Shown: piece after piece, positions 49,570-63,947 of the stretch | How the letters are laid out: every line of letters starts with the position of its first letter | Numbering within the stretch: position 1 is the stretch's first letter | Origin: Owenia fusiformis | Taxonomy: Eukaryota > Annelida > Polychaeta > Sabellida > Oweniidae | DNA: 64,000 nucleotides | Reading direction: 5' to 3' | Assembly (NCBI GenBank): GCA_903813345.2 | Contig: CAIIXF020000002.1 | Coordinates: forward strand, 10,288,650-10,352,649 | Notes under the pieces: generated by a model | Told to the model about the DNA's origin: nothing | Database searches by the model: none | Seen by the model: the letters and a program-made list of their open reading frames with translations, nothing else | Translations under genes and position numbers: made by a program

Positions 49570-50175
49570 GATATCTAATTCAAGTAAACATTGTGATATC
49601 TGATTCAAGTAAACATTCACGTAAACATTGTGATATCTCATTGAAGTAAACATTGTGATATCTGATTCAGGTAAACATCGTGATACCTCATTGAAGTAAA
49701 CATTGTGATATCTGTTTCAAGTAAACATTCACGTAAACATTGTGATATCTCATTGAAGTAAACATTGTGATATCTGATTCAGGTAAACATCGTGATACCT
49801 CATTGAAGTAAACATTGTGATATCTGTTTCAAGTAAACATTGTGATACCTCATTGAAATAAACACTGTGATACCTCATTGAAGTAAACATTGTGATATCT
49901 GTTTCAAGTAAACATTGTGATACCTCATTGAAATAAACACTGTGATACCTCATTGAAGTAAACATTGTGATATCTGTTTCAAGTAAACATTGTGATACCT
50001 CATTGAAATAAACACTGTGATACCTCATTGAAGTACACATTGTGATACCTCATTGAAGTACACATTGTGATACCTCATTCAAGTAAACATTGTGATATCT
50101 CATTGAAGTAAACATTGTGATATTTGATTCATGTAAACATTGTGATATCTCATTCAAGTAAACATATTTCAGTGC
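49570..50175. repeat. Minisatellite, ~20-22-bp units
   Basis: Roughly 28 tandem units of CATTGAAGTAAACATTGTGA plus TATCT or TACCT, with higher-order patterns: a ~66-bp triple recurs around 49850-50020. It yields a spurious repetitive open frame on the minus strand. Confidence 0.95.
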
Positions 50176-50510
50176 ACATTTAGCATGTTTTGATCCTAAA
50201 TATGCAAGTTACTCACATTATGTGCAAAGTTTTGAATATATGCAGCGGTAACATATTATTTAAAATATAGAGTTGAGGTATTCGCAATTTGTTCTTTACT
50301 GATTTTTGGTCCTATGTGACATAGAGTTGTCATTTTCAACTTTTAAAGGCACATTTCAATGGAAGAAATTCTGATGGCGATATAAGCTGATCACATATTA
50401 GTATTCATAAAAAATCACTAAATGTATGACACCATATCATAGTTACATCTGACATCAATGTTACATCTGACATCACTGCAACACATACAACACCATTGTT
50501 ACATATGACA

Positions 50511-53500
50511 TCACACTTGAGTATGCAAGTGACCATTTATCCTTGACCTTAGAGTGTCATCACCGCTTTCATAGTCTGACAGATTCATTTCACTGTCTTC
50601 AATCTCGCAGAGGTTCGATATCTCAGAGGCTGATATCTGCGATTCACTATCATAGCCTCCTATAGAGACGCTCATATTGTCTTCGAGTCCTGATATTGCG
50701 GAATGATCATAATCTGTGTCATCTTGAGGGAACCTATGTGGTTTCCCTGCCTGGGGGAAGCCATATTGGATGACGTTGGAGTCATCATCGTCCTCAATTT
50801 GTGCGATCTCACCGTTCTTTGGCACATTGTTCGCTGCAGCGCCTGCTTCCCCGTTTACACTTCCATTCCCATTTTGTGAATTGTCTAGATCGTGATTTGG
50901 CAAATAATGGTTCCTATGGCGATTATAATCCTGTGGGAGGTCCTCATCGTCGTAGTAATTCAACTCAGCCTGCATGGCTAAGATCTCTTGGAAGTTTGGC
51001 ACATCTGGGTACTCCATCTCTCCCTCACCCTCCATATCCTCATTATCAGCATACTCAGAATCACCCACATACTCGGAATCGATAAATTCAGAATCGGGGT
51101 ATTCATCGGTGAGGTTAGACATGAGGCGATCACGCTCAGTAGGTTCTACGTCTTCATTGCCTATGTGTGTGTTGGACTCATTGCTATGCTGGCTGTGGAC
51201 GCTGGCACTGGGGGAGTCGAGGATCTCGTGAGTGGGGACCTCTGTGATGTTGGGGAGAGCAGCATTAGGAGCCCAATCTGAAGTGTCCCAGTGGTAACCT
51301 GCAACAGTATTGAAAATATTAAACAACATACTTCATAACATGAAAGTTATAAATATCCCCAAAGGTTTAACACTTTTTCAAGGAGGCGACATCTAAAAAA
51401 ATGTAAATTATGATTCCCAATTTTTAACTGGTTTTAAGATAATGATAAAATTGTAAAAGACAATTGAACTCAAGAGTCTTTTGGTCTCATACCGAAGTGC
51501 ATAGTAGTAGGTGGCATCTATAATGTTTAATGCTTTTTCAGAAAACATAGGACCTTTAATGTACTATAGTATTATAAGTGCCATCAGATTTTTTGATGAC
51601 ACATATTTATTTTCTAATTTATTTACCTCGGTTCTTATCACCATAGATACATGAACCACCTACCCGTTACCATGGTTACCATCATACAATATACAGACAC
51701 CAGTAAAAGCTAACTTAACTATAATACCATAAACCATATAAACCAAAGAAATCAAAATGACAGCATAATATATTTAAATGAAACCATATAACCCAAATCA
51801 TAAATAAATACATACACAGTATATAAAAATAATTTATTTTTGAAATGAAATCATTATACCACATCTAAGATATTGAAAAACTTTTAAATCATAAAATAAT
51901 CCACATTTCAAGATTAAAGCTGGATCCAGGGAAACACAGTAACACTTGATGATCATTGTATCAATTAGATATATATAAAAAGAAGGGGGTATGTCAGAGT
52001 TCCATTTGTGCAATTTCGAGGTTAAATAGAAGAAAATTATTGTAATCAGAATTTATCTATCTTTAAATATAATCAGTTCTCCAGTATCATTTTTGCATTA
52101 TTTATATCTAGTATATTCCATTATAAAGCCAAAGTTAACAGTAGAGCCGAGTCATAAGAAAAGTTCTTTGATGTAATGTGACTATATACAAGCAATCAAA
52201 TTGGCAATATACATTCCTTAATTTAGTTAAACACAACAAAATGAAATGTGTGTTTTATATTAAAATGTGATCTAATGAAATGAATGTTTTACATATGAGG
52301 CAATGACTTTCCTAAAACTTTTTGAATTGTTAACTTGAGTATACTTTAAATATTCTGTTCCAGAGACCCCAAAATAAATGTTCCAAATGACTCGGCTCTA
52401 ATATAAGAGATAAGTAAAGAAGAATTTATTTATTTATTTGTCTAATTTTACAAAGAAATTAAGGCATGCTTAAGTGATGGTTAAAAATGACATCCTACCA
52501 CTTGACTCCTTAGTACCAGCTACACATGCAAAAACCATAGAAACATTTCATTAAGAATTACAAATATACTTTACATTAATGAAAATATGAAATTAATCTC
52601 ACTAGAATGACACCCACACAGTTGACTCTCAAATTAAAATTAGTACATCATGCAGAATATCAAAGGGAGTGACCCCATTTACCGGAATAGCTTTAGTTTA
52701 ATTTAAATATCAGAAGCTGTAAATGAAATAAAGTTTAACGATAATGGTATCTTAGAATAATGTTGTTTACTTTTTATGTTACAATAACAAATTGGTAATA
52801 ATCAAATAATTTTAAGTACTGATTTTCTTATATTCATGCATACATAATTATTACTTATTCTGATCTATATTTTGTATTACGATATTCTATGATGAAATCT
52901 TGACACAAGCAATTGTGAGCACACAACTTTAACAATATCTTTTTATTAAAGTACTTAACATCAAATCAAGCAAATCTCAACCGCAATTATTTACTTATTA
53001 ACTCTTAATTGAAAGTTTAAAGCTTTTGTTGATAATTACTGGCAAATATCTTAGTTGAAATGGTCTAGTTAATATAAAACGAAGCTTTTCAAAATTCTTT
53101 ATATTGAATGCATATCACTCTTAATTTATGCATATCAGTCTTAATTTATGCATATCACAGACTCTTAATCAATGCATATCATAGAGCTGTATACCATACC
53201 AGGAATTTCTTTTGAGAACCACCGAACAATTGAGTCTAGCAAGCCTGTATATTACATATGAAGAAGTAAAAATATTGCTTACATGTTAACCAATGGGAAT
53301 ATGAATTTGCAATACAGTTTTCATTGTTCATTAATCTTTTAAATCACAACAACCAATTTACATTTAGATGTAAATTTTTTTTTGAAATTCATAAATGGGC
53401 ATATACTAACAATTTGCTTAAAATAAACGTTGTTTTATAATAAATATTTCATCTAAATCATCTCATACATTATTATGTGCTCCTTTTCTAAACATTTTTT

Positions 53501-56500
53501 TATATGATTCAGTTTGATCGACAATCACAACATGTATAAATATTATTTTAAAATACCAAATAAATCATCACTAACAGTCCAAGTGTTCACACTACAACAT
53601 GCATTTTGAGGTGTTCCCATATACATGGTGTCCACAAAATTGTCATAAAATTTGCTAACATATTGATTGTGGTCACCCTGTTTCCCTGCCAACATAAACT
53701 CATAGCCTTATAGCAGAGAGTATGACTGACAGGGACTTCTGGGAACAAACCCCTCCTGTGCAATACAGACAGGGCCATCTAGTGACTGCTCTATATATTT
53801 CCCCCTAGAGGTCACTTAGATCACTATATGGACCAAAGAGAGCCCAGATGGTGTAATGTTCAATTTATTAATATTTTTTATATGGAAATCTCCCCTTTGA
53901 TTCTACTTATACCCAAATGAATGTTATATATAAGGTTATATGTAAAGTATTGAAAACCAAAAATGCTCTAGTATTCAAGGGGTTAGAATATTATAACTTG
54001 AATAACCCTCAGCTGACTGTTCATAAATATTCACCATCAAGGCCCCAAAAGACTACATGCAAGCCCATCTCCCTATACATGCCCAGGGTGAGAGCACATC
54101 TAAGGTCAAGGACATATGCCCTAGATCATGCAAAGGTCATAGGGGTCACACAAAGGTCATATACCTTGCTTCTTTCCTTTGGATGCTGTCAAAGGATATT
54201 TATAGTAGTTAGGGTGTGTCAGAGACAAAGGGTGGTGATTGGTGGAATCAAAGGCTACAATAAAGAGTGAGGCATGATGGTAGACTTAAAATGGCAACAG
54301 TATATTGAGTTATTCATATAACCAGGAAAATTGTTCAGATGTGAGCTTATTTATAATGTAGCATGAGCTAAGTTACAAGCTTCACAAAATCCTAGTGATC
54401 ATTCTACCTTCTATAAGGGACTGTATTGATATTCTATCGATGGCAAAATTATGAAAGACAATATAATGTTTGGAAACATTTATGTAAATCTATTTTCATT
54501 TTTTATTGGTGATGTATGATTATACTGTTACCATTAGACATAGATGAGATAATGGTTTACTGAACAGCTAGAATTTTCATCTGGATTTGAAAATACTCTG
54601 ATTTCAAACTTATTATAAAGACTGGAGGTCCAGAAAGAAGTCAACATTCATAAATGAAAGGTGCCAATTTGCTGAAAATTCTTACTGTTCATATACATGT
54701 ACATGGTATGAGACATAAAGACATTAATGATTTAGAGGGACGCTAGTCTGTAGAATTTCCCTTATAGCCTAAAACATATACACTGTAGATTATTTTACTT
54801 GTTAATTTACATTGATTATTTACCTCTGAATTTTGCATCTAAATAATCATAACTGCATCCTAGAATTGTAGTGAATGTAAAATTGTATAAAGATGATTTA
54901 TCAATTGATTAATATCTGATTAATATTTCAGTGATTAATTTTGGTGCATATATACGACACAACACAATGCTAATATTCAAGAGACACGTTTGATGTTAAT
55001 GGTATTATCACAGATTTTTTTAATTTTGAGAAAAAATTCAAAAGTTCATTTTTACATTATCTACAGACAGTTCCCTAAATCATGCTGTGCCACAGAAGAG
55101 GTGTGTCATTTCCATATGACAAAATCTTACTGGGACAGATGGGAAAGAACCTCTACTGTTGTCTTACAACCATGCATACACATATATTTTCAACCCGATT
55201 CCACCATATGTTATTACCATGCCCTCTCTTTTGTAGCCTTCTTTACCAGTATAAGTGTATTTTACATGACACACAGGTGAATATAATACATTTATAATTC
55301 CAATGATATAATTCAAAAAATTATCCTCTGTATTAACTTGAGTATATGATGACTGATCGTGTAAGAGGAACTTTGAGTAAATAAAACAGGTGAATGGGGA
55401 GTGACCCTCATAGTACTCCCCTCCCCCTGCATAACATACAGTAGGGCACTGGCGGATTTTGAATCAGGAAAAAATGTTTCGCCTAAAACCCAAAATGGGG
55501 CACAAATTTTGAAAATTTAAGGCCCATTTTTTTTTAAAAATAGGCTGTAAAAGGCATAATTATGCCCAATAATGCCCATTTTTTGAGGCCCTACAAAATT
55601 TTGGGCCCAAAATTAACACAGGATCCGCCAGTTTTAGGGTGGAGGAAATCCCCAAACACCAGGACTATGAAGATTTATAAATCACAATTACTTGTGGGAT
55701 TACAATTATAACCTTTTTAGTACTTTTACTTCTTTAGAACAATTTTAAGTTTACATAATATTAACAGTTGACATATAACACACATTGGACAGTGTTAGGT
55801 ATAGACAATTGTGAATATCAAGGTTTACATGTGAATTCATAACAAGACAGAACTAGTATTTACATCATTACCGGTGAGCTGGATATTAGTTGAACACACT
55901 CAACATGTTAATAAATAAACATTTACATTCATCAGGCAATATCTTCTTGATTCTATGAAAAAATCATCTACTTATAAAATATCATCAACTGAGAATATAA
56001 TTAGCTACAGTACTTCTAGGAGAAACAAAATGGATTACTTTTGAATGTTAATTCTAGTCTTTTAAAAATATTCACACATACTATTTAGATATACGTGAGT
56101 TTGCTCAGGGTATCACTCATAATCCTGTCACTCCTGACATCAACTATGATACTGCGAGCAAGCTTACGATAAAATGAGCTCTAAATTGTACCCATGAGTG
56201 TTATTCTACTATAAACAAATATTCCTGATAGCATAACCTATCATTAATATACAAGTCTAAAATAATATTTTCACTCTGAGATTATATAGCTAAGAATATT
56301 CTCTATTTGGAATTATTCAGTATAACAACCAGTCTAAATATATATTTGTGGTAAGTCATGATGACGTCCATTCATATATTGCTAAATGAATTCACTCCTG
56401 ATTGTTACACTGTAGACCCTGGTAAAAAAGTAACTAACATGCTACTTATGCAGTTTTCAAAACAAACATGGTTAAAACACACTTACTCCCATTGATAAAA

Positions 56501-59500
56501 TTGAGGGGAGGGGTCTACCATGGTCAGTTTGGGATTAGAAAGCATAAAAAATAGGTTCATGAGTTCCCAATCCTGATGGACCCCTATCCTTAGAACACCC
56601 CTGAATGGCCATAATGATCAGCCCCCACGTCTGATATCCCCAAGATTCAATTGGACCACCCCAATGGTGTTAATAATGAATGTATCATAAAGGACTATAC
56701 AACATGTACATACCCATTTGGTCATCTTCAGACTCTGAGACAGGGAGGCTACTGAGGGAGCAGGCAGTGTGGATGTCATCATTTGAGGCAGCGAGCATCT
56801 GCATCTGTTCAGTGTCTGTGTCAACTGGGATGTCCTTCTCTAGGTTGTTCACCTTCTTCATACCATCTACAATGCAACACCAGTGTATGTCTTAAATAAC
56901 AGGCATTTCATTGGTGTTTTTGGTAACAGGCAAAATGAATGAAAACAACTGACAAAATTATTCAAAACTCGAATTCTGATATGGTAACCACTTTAAAACA
57001 AGAACCCGTTTCAATGTTTGATAACATTGTGCACTGATATGCTTTTCAAATCCACAAAGGATATAAGAAAATCTGCTAACATAATGGATGGAATGTGATA
57101 ATTCATGACATTTTTGACAAAGTTAAATTTGTGTAAAATGAAATATTTACCTTCAGGCTGGAAGGTCTGTAAGTTGGCAGAATAATCATATTCCCAGTTG
57201 GGTTTATTGAGAGAGCCATGTTCGGAACCATCTTGCGACCCAGGAGCAGCCATGCTCGCGATCTGCTTCTGAACATTCAGATTCTGGAGGAATTCTGGGA
57301 TATAAATCGGCACTGTGGGTAATGTTTCAAGATCATCGGCTGCTGATCCATAATTTCTCGCCAGATCGAAGTTGTTCAATGTGTTCATGGAGTCACCGTG
57401 AATGCTTGGGGTGTAGGAGACAGGGCGGTTGGGGACAGGGGGTGGGCGGGGACTGGGTGGAACCTGTTGGTACATTCCCATATCTATGTTATTCTGTTTC
57501 TGTTGTCTCTTAGCCTCATCCTTTGTGCTATTTAGTATCACCCCTCCAGGTGAATTGTGGGCTACGTCCCCATTATTGCGATGCTTACGCCGGCGCCATC
57601 TAACCACCAGTACAATGATGATAACAATCAGGAGGAGTCCTACTCCGACACCTGGAACACCAAGAAGAGCTTTAACCACACTAGTTCCAATATACAGGGT
57701 GTCCACAAAATTAAAGCACATTAATGTTCACACAAGGAAGTCACAATGTAAAGGTTGTTTTCCTACCAAGATGATTATAATTTAGCATCATAATGAGTCT
57801 ATTTCAAAAATAAGTCAGCATGGGAATTCTGGGAAATTTCCTCCTTTGAAGCCAGCATTTCAAATAAATAACTTACCCACAATCCCATAGATTTCTTCAG
57901 GGTTAATTCCGAACTGAGTTGAGGTGATAGAGGCAAAGTCTATGTATGTCTCGCAGAGATCTCCCTTAGTGCTCTTAGTGCAGTTGCACTTGAATGAGCC
58001 ATGTGTGTTGTGACATGTGGCGTCATTCTGACATGGAGACTCCAGACACTCATTGATGTCATGTTCACAGAAGTCACCTAAAACAGCAGAAATGCCCAAT
58101 GTATACTTGTACAAGGCATTAACGTGCAGAATATCACACCTGACATTAGTTACAAACACCGAATACATGTACTGAACACCACCTGACAAACTCTATCCAT
58201 TATTGTATAATGTAGGGAATATTGAAGAAAATATTTCAGCAATGTGATGTGCCAGATCATATGAACTTTGAACACATAAACATGTACAGTAAAACCTATT
58301 AAAACAACAATCCTACCTTGGAATCCCTTGCAGTTGCAGATGTGTTTGGTTGGACCTTCTTCACACATGCCACCATTCTTACATGGGTTGGGTTTGCAAT
58401 AAAAGCCATAGTCACATCTCTTGCCTTCAAACCTGCCTTTGCATTTACATTCAAAGTCATTCACTTTGTTCATGCAAACTCCTAAAATAAAATGAAGAAA
58501 AAATATGGAGCATCTAACAAGAAATTGAAGAAAATGTTTGCTTTGTGTCAAAATGTGACAAAAACAAATAATTCAGAACAAAACAACTGTTCAAAATAAA
58601 TGACCTAGGAATGTGAGCATAATTATCTATTATAATATTATCTAATTACTATCTAAAATTACACCTTAAATAGTGCATGTGTATATATGCAATATGTGTA
58701 ACATATTTTTTCTAAAATATCTATAATTACCATTGTTCATGCACGGGCTTGAGGCACATGGGTTTGTATCAATCTCGCAGCGAGCACCATGGAAACGCCC
58801 CCTACAGTGACATTGGTATGACGTTCCACTCAAGACCTGGCAACTTCCTCCATTCAAACATGGTCGCTTTCCGCATACACCTTTAATGGCCAATCAGAAA
58901 TGAGCATGCATTGAAACATGAATTTTTGGAATTAGTTGTTAGATGAATCATATAGAATGACTGCTAGTATTGTATTATATCAACAAATACATGTGAACTA
59001 TATTTTTTAATTGTCTACTGGCTGTACTAAAATTAGTACTAACGGCTAATTCAATATCAAACTTAACAAAACAATGTTCAGTATTTTTCATCTTTGAAAA
59101 CTCTCTATATTCTCTAAATTCAAAAAACATCATTAACTCTATTAAACTACACCATAATAATAATTACAAACTTATAATTTCTGAATCATAAGCGAATGTT
59201 AGGTAATGTATTATTTCATTTCAAAAATATAAGTAATCAATTAGATTTGGACTTTTGCAAATAAACATAGTAGGGTCTAATGTTAGTAAAAGTTGCTTTC
59301 CAATGTTATATAACTATTGATTATTGAAAAGGTTTATAAAATGCATCTATGAGGGTATATAACAATGCTGTCAAGTTATTCAATTCAGGGGATTTGCTAT
59401 CATGCCGCATACATGTATTAGTGCCTTGAATCAGTCAAATGTTCCTCACTATTGAATTCTATCTTGGATGGTATTGGGAGGGGCAAAATTAATAAACTAC

Positions 59501-62190
59501 TGCGAGGGAAAGCAAAAAAATGTTAATGGTTCATCCATTCTAAATTAAAGAGTTATTGAGCTTGATTTTACATATTTACAGATTATTTTGTAGATCAGTC
59601 ATTTCTTGTTTGGCATTGGTGTTTTTTCAACTTTTTATGTGTCCTGTATTCTAAATTTTATTTTTATACTAATATTTTCGTATTCCACATTTTCAACTTT
59701 TACCATCTACTATATATGATACAGCATGTCAAATACATCACTTTTATAAGGATTGCTAAATATACAGGGTGTGTCAAAAACATCCATATTTCATATTTTT
59801 GGCTCACTCTGTACTTAACAAAATTGTGCTTAAGGTTTGCAATATGCAAGGATAAAGGATTTTATTGGGAACATTTCGCGCCATAACAGCATAGGGCAAT
59901 ATTCCATGATCAGCTACTGTGAAAAAACATTTCAAATAGATCTTTCCGATAAATCCTACCTTGTTTTGATAGAGAAACTGATATACTAGCTAACTCGATG
60001 ATGTCATAGGTTGTATTTTTCAAAATTAGCAATAAGTTAAACTTGTTTTCGCATGGTCAGATTTCTACCTCCAACCAATGACATCATCATAGTTTTTCTA
60101 GTATATCAAGAGGTGGCACGATTTATTGTAAGGAATTTGAAACATTTTCAGACTCTCGTTGTTAATGTATAAATGCATGCTTAAGGCACATGCTGTACAA
60201 ACCTTCAACACTACCTGGATCATAGTTATCTTTACAGTGAAACTCCACCTCTTCAAACTTCTGCAATGCTCCCACTTCGCTACTTCCTACATATGGCAAC
60301 TTCACATTATTAATCTTAATTTCTCGGAGACACCCGTGGTAGCCCTTACGAACATCTGTGTACCCGTGAGCAAGATTCTCAACCTCGGCACCGAAGTATA
60401 CATCATGGCTGTGCAAGTTCAAGACGTCGTTATTGCCAGGTGCGGAGCCTTCTGCCTGGAATTTTCCATCAACGAGAATTTCTGCGTTGTTTCCATGTCG
60501 CTCTACGGAGATTGAGTGCCATTGGCCATCGTTGATGTACATCTCAGAGACGCGTACAAGTCCCTCACCACTGCCACATTCAAACCTATACTGGATATAG
60601 CCATCAGTGACCTGCAATTAGAAAAATGCATTAAATTGTTTAGCAGATAACAAATTTAAAATTCAACCGGCAAAAATCAATTTTTATACTTAAAGATTAG
60701 TAGTATTTGATTTTAATGTTTAAATATAAAATATGTTCATATTTTTGCAGATGATTCCAATAACATTTTAGAATATTTCCACAATTTTTGATGATTTGAA
60801 TTTCATTTACCTCTAAGATACTGTAGTCAAATCTGCCACTTGCGTGCATAACTGTTGCCTGGTGATCTACGGTGCGCATATCCAATGAGAGGCTAAGTCG
60901 GCGATCTATAGGTTCAATTAAGCGCCATCTAGCATAACTTTGACCTTTGAAAGTCAATGGTTTCTTCGCTCCACGTCGACACTCTATAGTAACACAATTC
61001 TCTATGTCACCCTTGTCACGATCACACATTGGTCCTTTCTTTCCCTCGGGACATATGCACTCAAATCCTCGGCCTCTGATTGGTTGACAGATCTTGTAGT
61101 TGGGACATGGATTGCGGGAACACTCATCAACTTTGTCAGAGCATCGCTCGCCTCCGTAACCATCATTACATTCGCAGTTTGGTTTGAGACTATGTCTAAT
61201 CGAGACGTAACTTTCTGTGTCAGAATAGATGACGTAAGGGTCTTGGTCATTATGGAACTCAACAACACTCTTACAGTCGCCATTGTCACAGAAATCCTTA
61301 GGACATACATCATTCACAATTTTCTTGATCTTCAAATGCATCGCACGCTCAAGTTCAGGCTTAGATTGTATTAGTTTTCGACGAAGTGCATTCCTCTTGA
61401 AATACAGGCCATTTGATCTTTTGGCAGCCAATAGGATATCAAGATCAGATTCACTGCGTTTTCTACGTGCGCTACCTGCTGGGGCTGGTTGTATGCTCAA
61501 GATATAGATGTCCTTGATCTTGTTCTTCAGCTGCGATCTGATCGCACGTAAAATGGTCGATCTATAAGATGTCACAAATTCCTCGGGAAGAAGGTTTTCA
61601 AATCTCAGGATGACTGCATTGGAGACCATTTCCTCAGAGACCATATCCACAGTGAGTTTAACAGTTGAGTATACTGTGAACTTACGATCAGAGACACTCA
61701 CATTGAGTGTGTACTCACCAGCATCAAGGTCAGGATAGGCAGTTATTATACCAGTCGTAAACTCAATGTCAAAAAGGTGTTTGTTCTGAGACACAATGTC
61801 GTAGGTTAGAATATCGTACATGTCGGGATCAGTTGCTTTTACACGTCCGATGGTGCCACCAGGGAACTCATCCATATAGGAACTAATAGACATCGCAAGT
61901 GGCGTCACAACAGGAGGGAAAGCGCTTTCCTCAATAATGCTTATCTCTACATACGTATTAGCATACATAGGTTTTGCACCATTGTCAAACACTCTAACAG
62001 TGAGCACGTACATATCCTGGATTTTACGGTTGAATTTTCCCGCGGTGCTCAAAACACCATTATTGTTGACCTTGAACTTGTTGTGCTTATTTCCACCAAT
62101 AATGTCATAGCTGAAGGGTCCAGCATTAGGGTCGAGATCGCAATCAGTCACTTCTATCTTGATGATACTGAAGTCGATGCTCTTGTCCTC
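50511..62190 (-). CDS. Fat1/2/3-type giant cadherin, 3' part (1,244 aa seen)
   Basis: Eight minus-strand exons in agreeing phases: 60811-62190, 60215-60611, 58731-58880, 58317-58481, 57877-58077, 57151-57651, 56714-56866, 50511-51298. In order they encode the last cadherin repeats, the FENLLPEEFV membrane-proximal block, an RRKR furin-like site (61458-61469), an EGF (GGERCSDKVDECS), a laminin G domain, EGF modules including a DINECLESPC calcium-binding type, the transmembrane run GLLLIVIIIVLVV with RWRRRKHR stop-transfer, and the cytoplasmic tail. The tail has VPNRPVSYTP and YHWDTSDWAP, signatures of vertebrate FAT1-3 and not of FAT4, plus an acidic region, MNLSDYESGDD and a C-terminal TQV PDZ ligand. 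The family acts in cell adhesion, actin organisation and planar polarity. The first visible exon starts mid-cadherin; earlier exons lie beyond the window. The last intron is 5.4 kb. Confidence 0.93.
53107..53183. repeat. Short tandem repeat (ATGCATATCA)
   Basis: Four units of about 20-25 bp based on TTAATTTATGCATATCA in the last intron of the cadherin gene. Confidence 0.75.
55448..55632. mobile_element. 185-bp MITE with ACTGGCGGAT ends
   Basis: ACTGGCGGAT at the left is the exact inverse of ATCCGCCAGT at the right. The interior has inverted AAAATGGGC/GCCCATTTTT motifs. The (C)ACTGGCGGAT terminus suggests hAT, but the flanks do not give a clean 8-bp duplication. Confidence 0.7.
59762..59815. 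mobile_element. Very short ACAGGGTGTG-ended element
   Basis: TACAGGGTGTGTCAAAAAC and TTTTTGGCTCACTCTGTA face each other across about 20 bases in a cadherin intron. It looks like a deletion derivative of the mariner-like family whose ends are seen at 26.4 and 39.2 kb. Confidence 0.5.
59965..60110. repeat. Inverted repeat in cadherin intron
   Basis: ATATACTAGCTAACTCGATGATGTCAT is the approximate inverse of ATGACATCATCATAG plus TTTTTCTAGTATATC further right. Imperfect arms of about 30 bp. Confidence 0.55.
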
Positions 62191-63940
62191 CTAAAATACA
62201 TTATAATGACACAATTAATGACAAGAACTTTGATAAGATATTTTTCAATGTGTTTAACAAAAGAATGATAAATCAGTCATCACATCTCAACTGTTGGTTT
62301 GCATGAGTTGGTTTCACTATACCATGTATGTTTGGAATGCGATGACTTCCTTATCAGACCTTTGTGCTCAAACATTCACCATGGTTGCCGTGTATTCATT
62401 GGTTGTCAGTGGCAGGTGGTGGGAAATATATTTCTTATGTGATGTCACAACAAGTCCTTTTTGAATCCTACCACCATATACCAATGTTCCAGGAAAATCA
62501 TGGCTACCATGATTAATTTGGAAGCTTTATGAATCAATACATCTAACACTACACTACACATTTTTATTACTATATCAAGCTTTTCTACATTGCTATGGTG
62601 ATATTGCGATGATAAAAATTTTATTCAACCTCCACACCCATATTGTTTTTAATACTCCTTTATATAGTTACCTAAATAGAGTTTCTTAATTATTAAACAT
62701 ATTAATTTGATTTCCATTCATGCTATAGAGACTTCAGTAAAGAAAAGTTAATAGAACCAAGTCCCCTTAAACATAGTAGACACCATTTCCCAGTTTTTAG
62801 TTTGTGTTCAGTGTATTCAAATATTGCAATTTTAAAACATAGAAACTTATACTTTTTAGCGACATATAAATTATAATTTTCAGTGACTTGTATACAAACA
62901 TTGAAGCTACATGGAGCATGTGCTGACAACTAAATATAAATATTTTGTATACTGAACAAATAATAAAATAAATTGAAATGAAAATATGTAATAATGACAT
63001 GCAGAAACCTAAATAAAAATAAATGATAACAAAGCTAATTTCAATTCTAAATATGTGATTTCCATCAAATATACTACCTTTTATACAATATCAACTTTGG
63101 AGTCAATTAATTTGATTCTATATGTGATATCTACTTAAATTTGAAAGTGTTTCATTAACTACTTCTTTAGTAATGACATTTTTTGCAATTTTTTGTTAGT
63201 TGGGACTTTTCTAAAATTAGCCATTTCATATCGAGTTGAATTATTCAAAGCAAAATCTCAAGAAATTTAAATTAGAGAATGAGTTTTTATTAATCATTAA
63301 TATATCAACGTCTAGTTAAAAATTTGATTCTTAATTAGACAAAATTTCGAAATTTATTCAAACGACTAAAATGTCAATTTGGGATAATAAGCCAAACATT
63401 ATGGGGATATAAACGTTGGTTTAGTAGGTTTACACATGTTAGGTACATCTTATCTAGATAAGAGCTACTTGTTCAATTAGGGGAATTTATGAGATCATTA
63501 TTTTTCCAAAATCACCAGGGTGAGATATCTGTTATAAAAAGGAATTAATATGATATTATATGAGGTAGAACATGTCACTTGCAAAATTTGCAATCAGAAT
63601 ATAATTTGGGAGTTAAGCTTGAAATTGATGAAATTTAAGATGTCGGATTTTTATCAAATGGCCAATATAAAACTAAAGTTCATCATTTTCCAATATTCAG
63701 AGTAGAAAGAGGGGTCATCTCAAACAAATAATAGAAAATATCACATCAGTATGATCCTTGAATTCATTGATTAAGAATGTGAATTAAAATTAAGAATAGT
63801 CTAAAAATTAATTATGAACTCTTATTCTTCCACAAGGTAACCTTTATTAACTGATTCTTCAAAACTTTTATTTCAAAGTGACCAATACTGATGTCTGTTA
63901 TTTCTATGTTATGTTTGAGATGGTCTCCGACATGCACATG
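62191..63940. other. Cadherin intron, no exon recognised
   Basis: AT-rich sequence upstream of the cadherin acceptor at 62191-62192 (TATTTTAG on the minus strand). I saw no cadherin-type exon on the minus strand, so the next 5' exon is presumably outside the window. A GTGGCAGGTGGTG patch near 62409 resembles the GTCACCAC elements in PLK4 introns. Confidence 0.5.
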
Positions 63941-63947
63941 GGTTGCA

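Larger units (their letters stand above)
46200..50510 (-). other. Non-coding tract, probable Fat-type 3'UTR in part
   Basis: No coding exon is recognised. Reverse-strand AATAAA signals (TTTATT on +) occur at 48223-48228, 48126-48131 and 46247-46252, so the cadherin 3'UTR could extend 2.3-4.3 kb. The tract also holds several tandem repeats and a hAT MITE, listed separately. Confidence 0.35.

Noticed and set aside
49750-50040. Repetitive minus-strand open frame (SMRYHSVYFNEVSQCLL units)
   Set aside because: It is the translation of the minisatellite; no start context, domain or splice logic supports a protein.
50801-51281. Plus-strand open frames over the cadherin tail exon
   Set aside because: They are shadows of the Fat-type cytoplasmic exon on the minus strand, which has conserved motifs and correct phase.
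54990-55297. Overlapping plus-strand open frames in the cadherin's last intron
   Set aside because: No family resemblance, no splice context, and AT-rich composition typical of chance frames.
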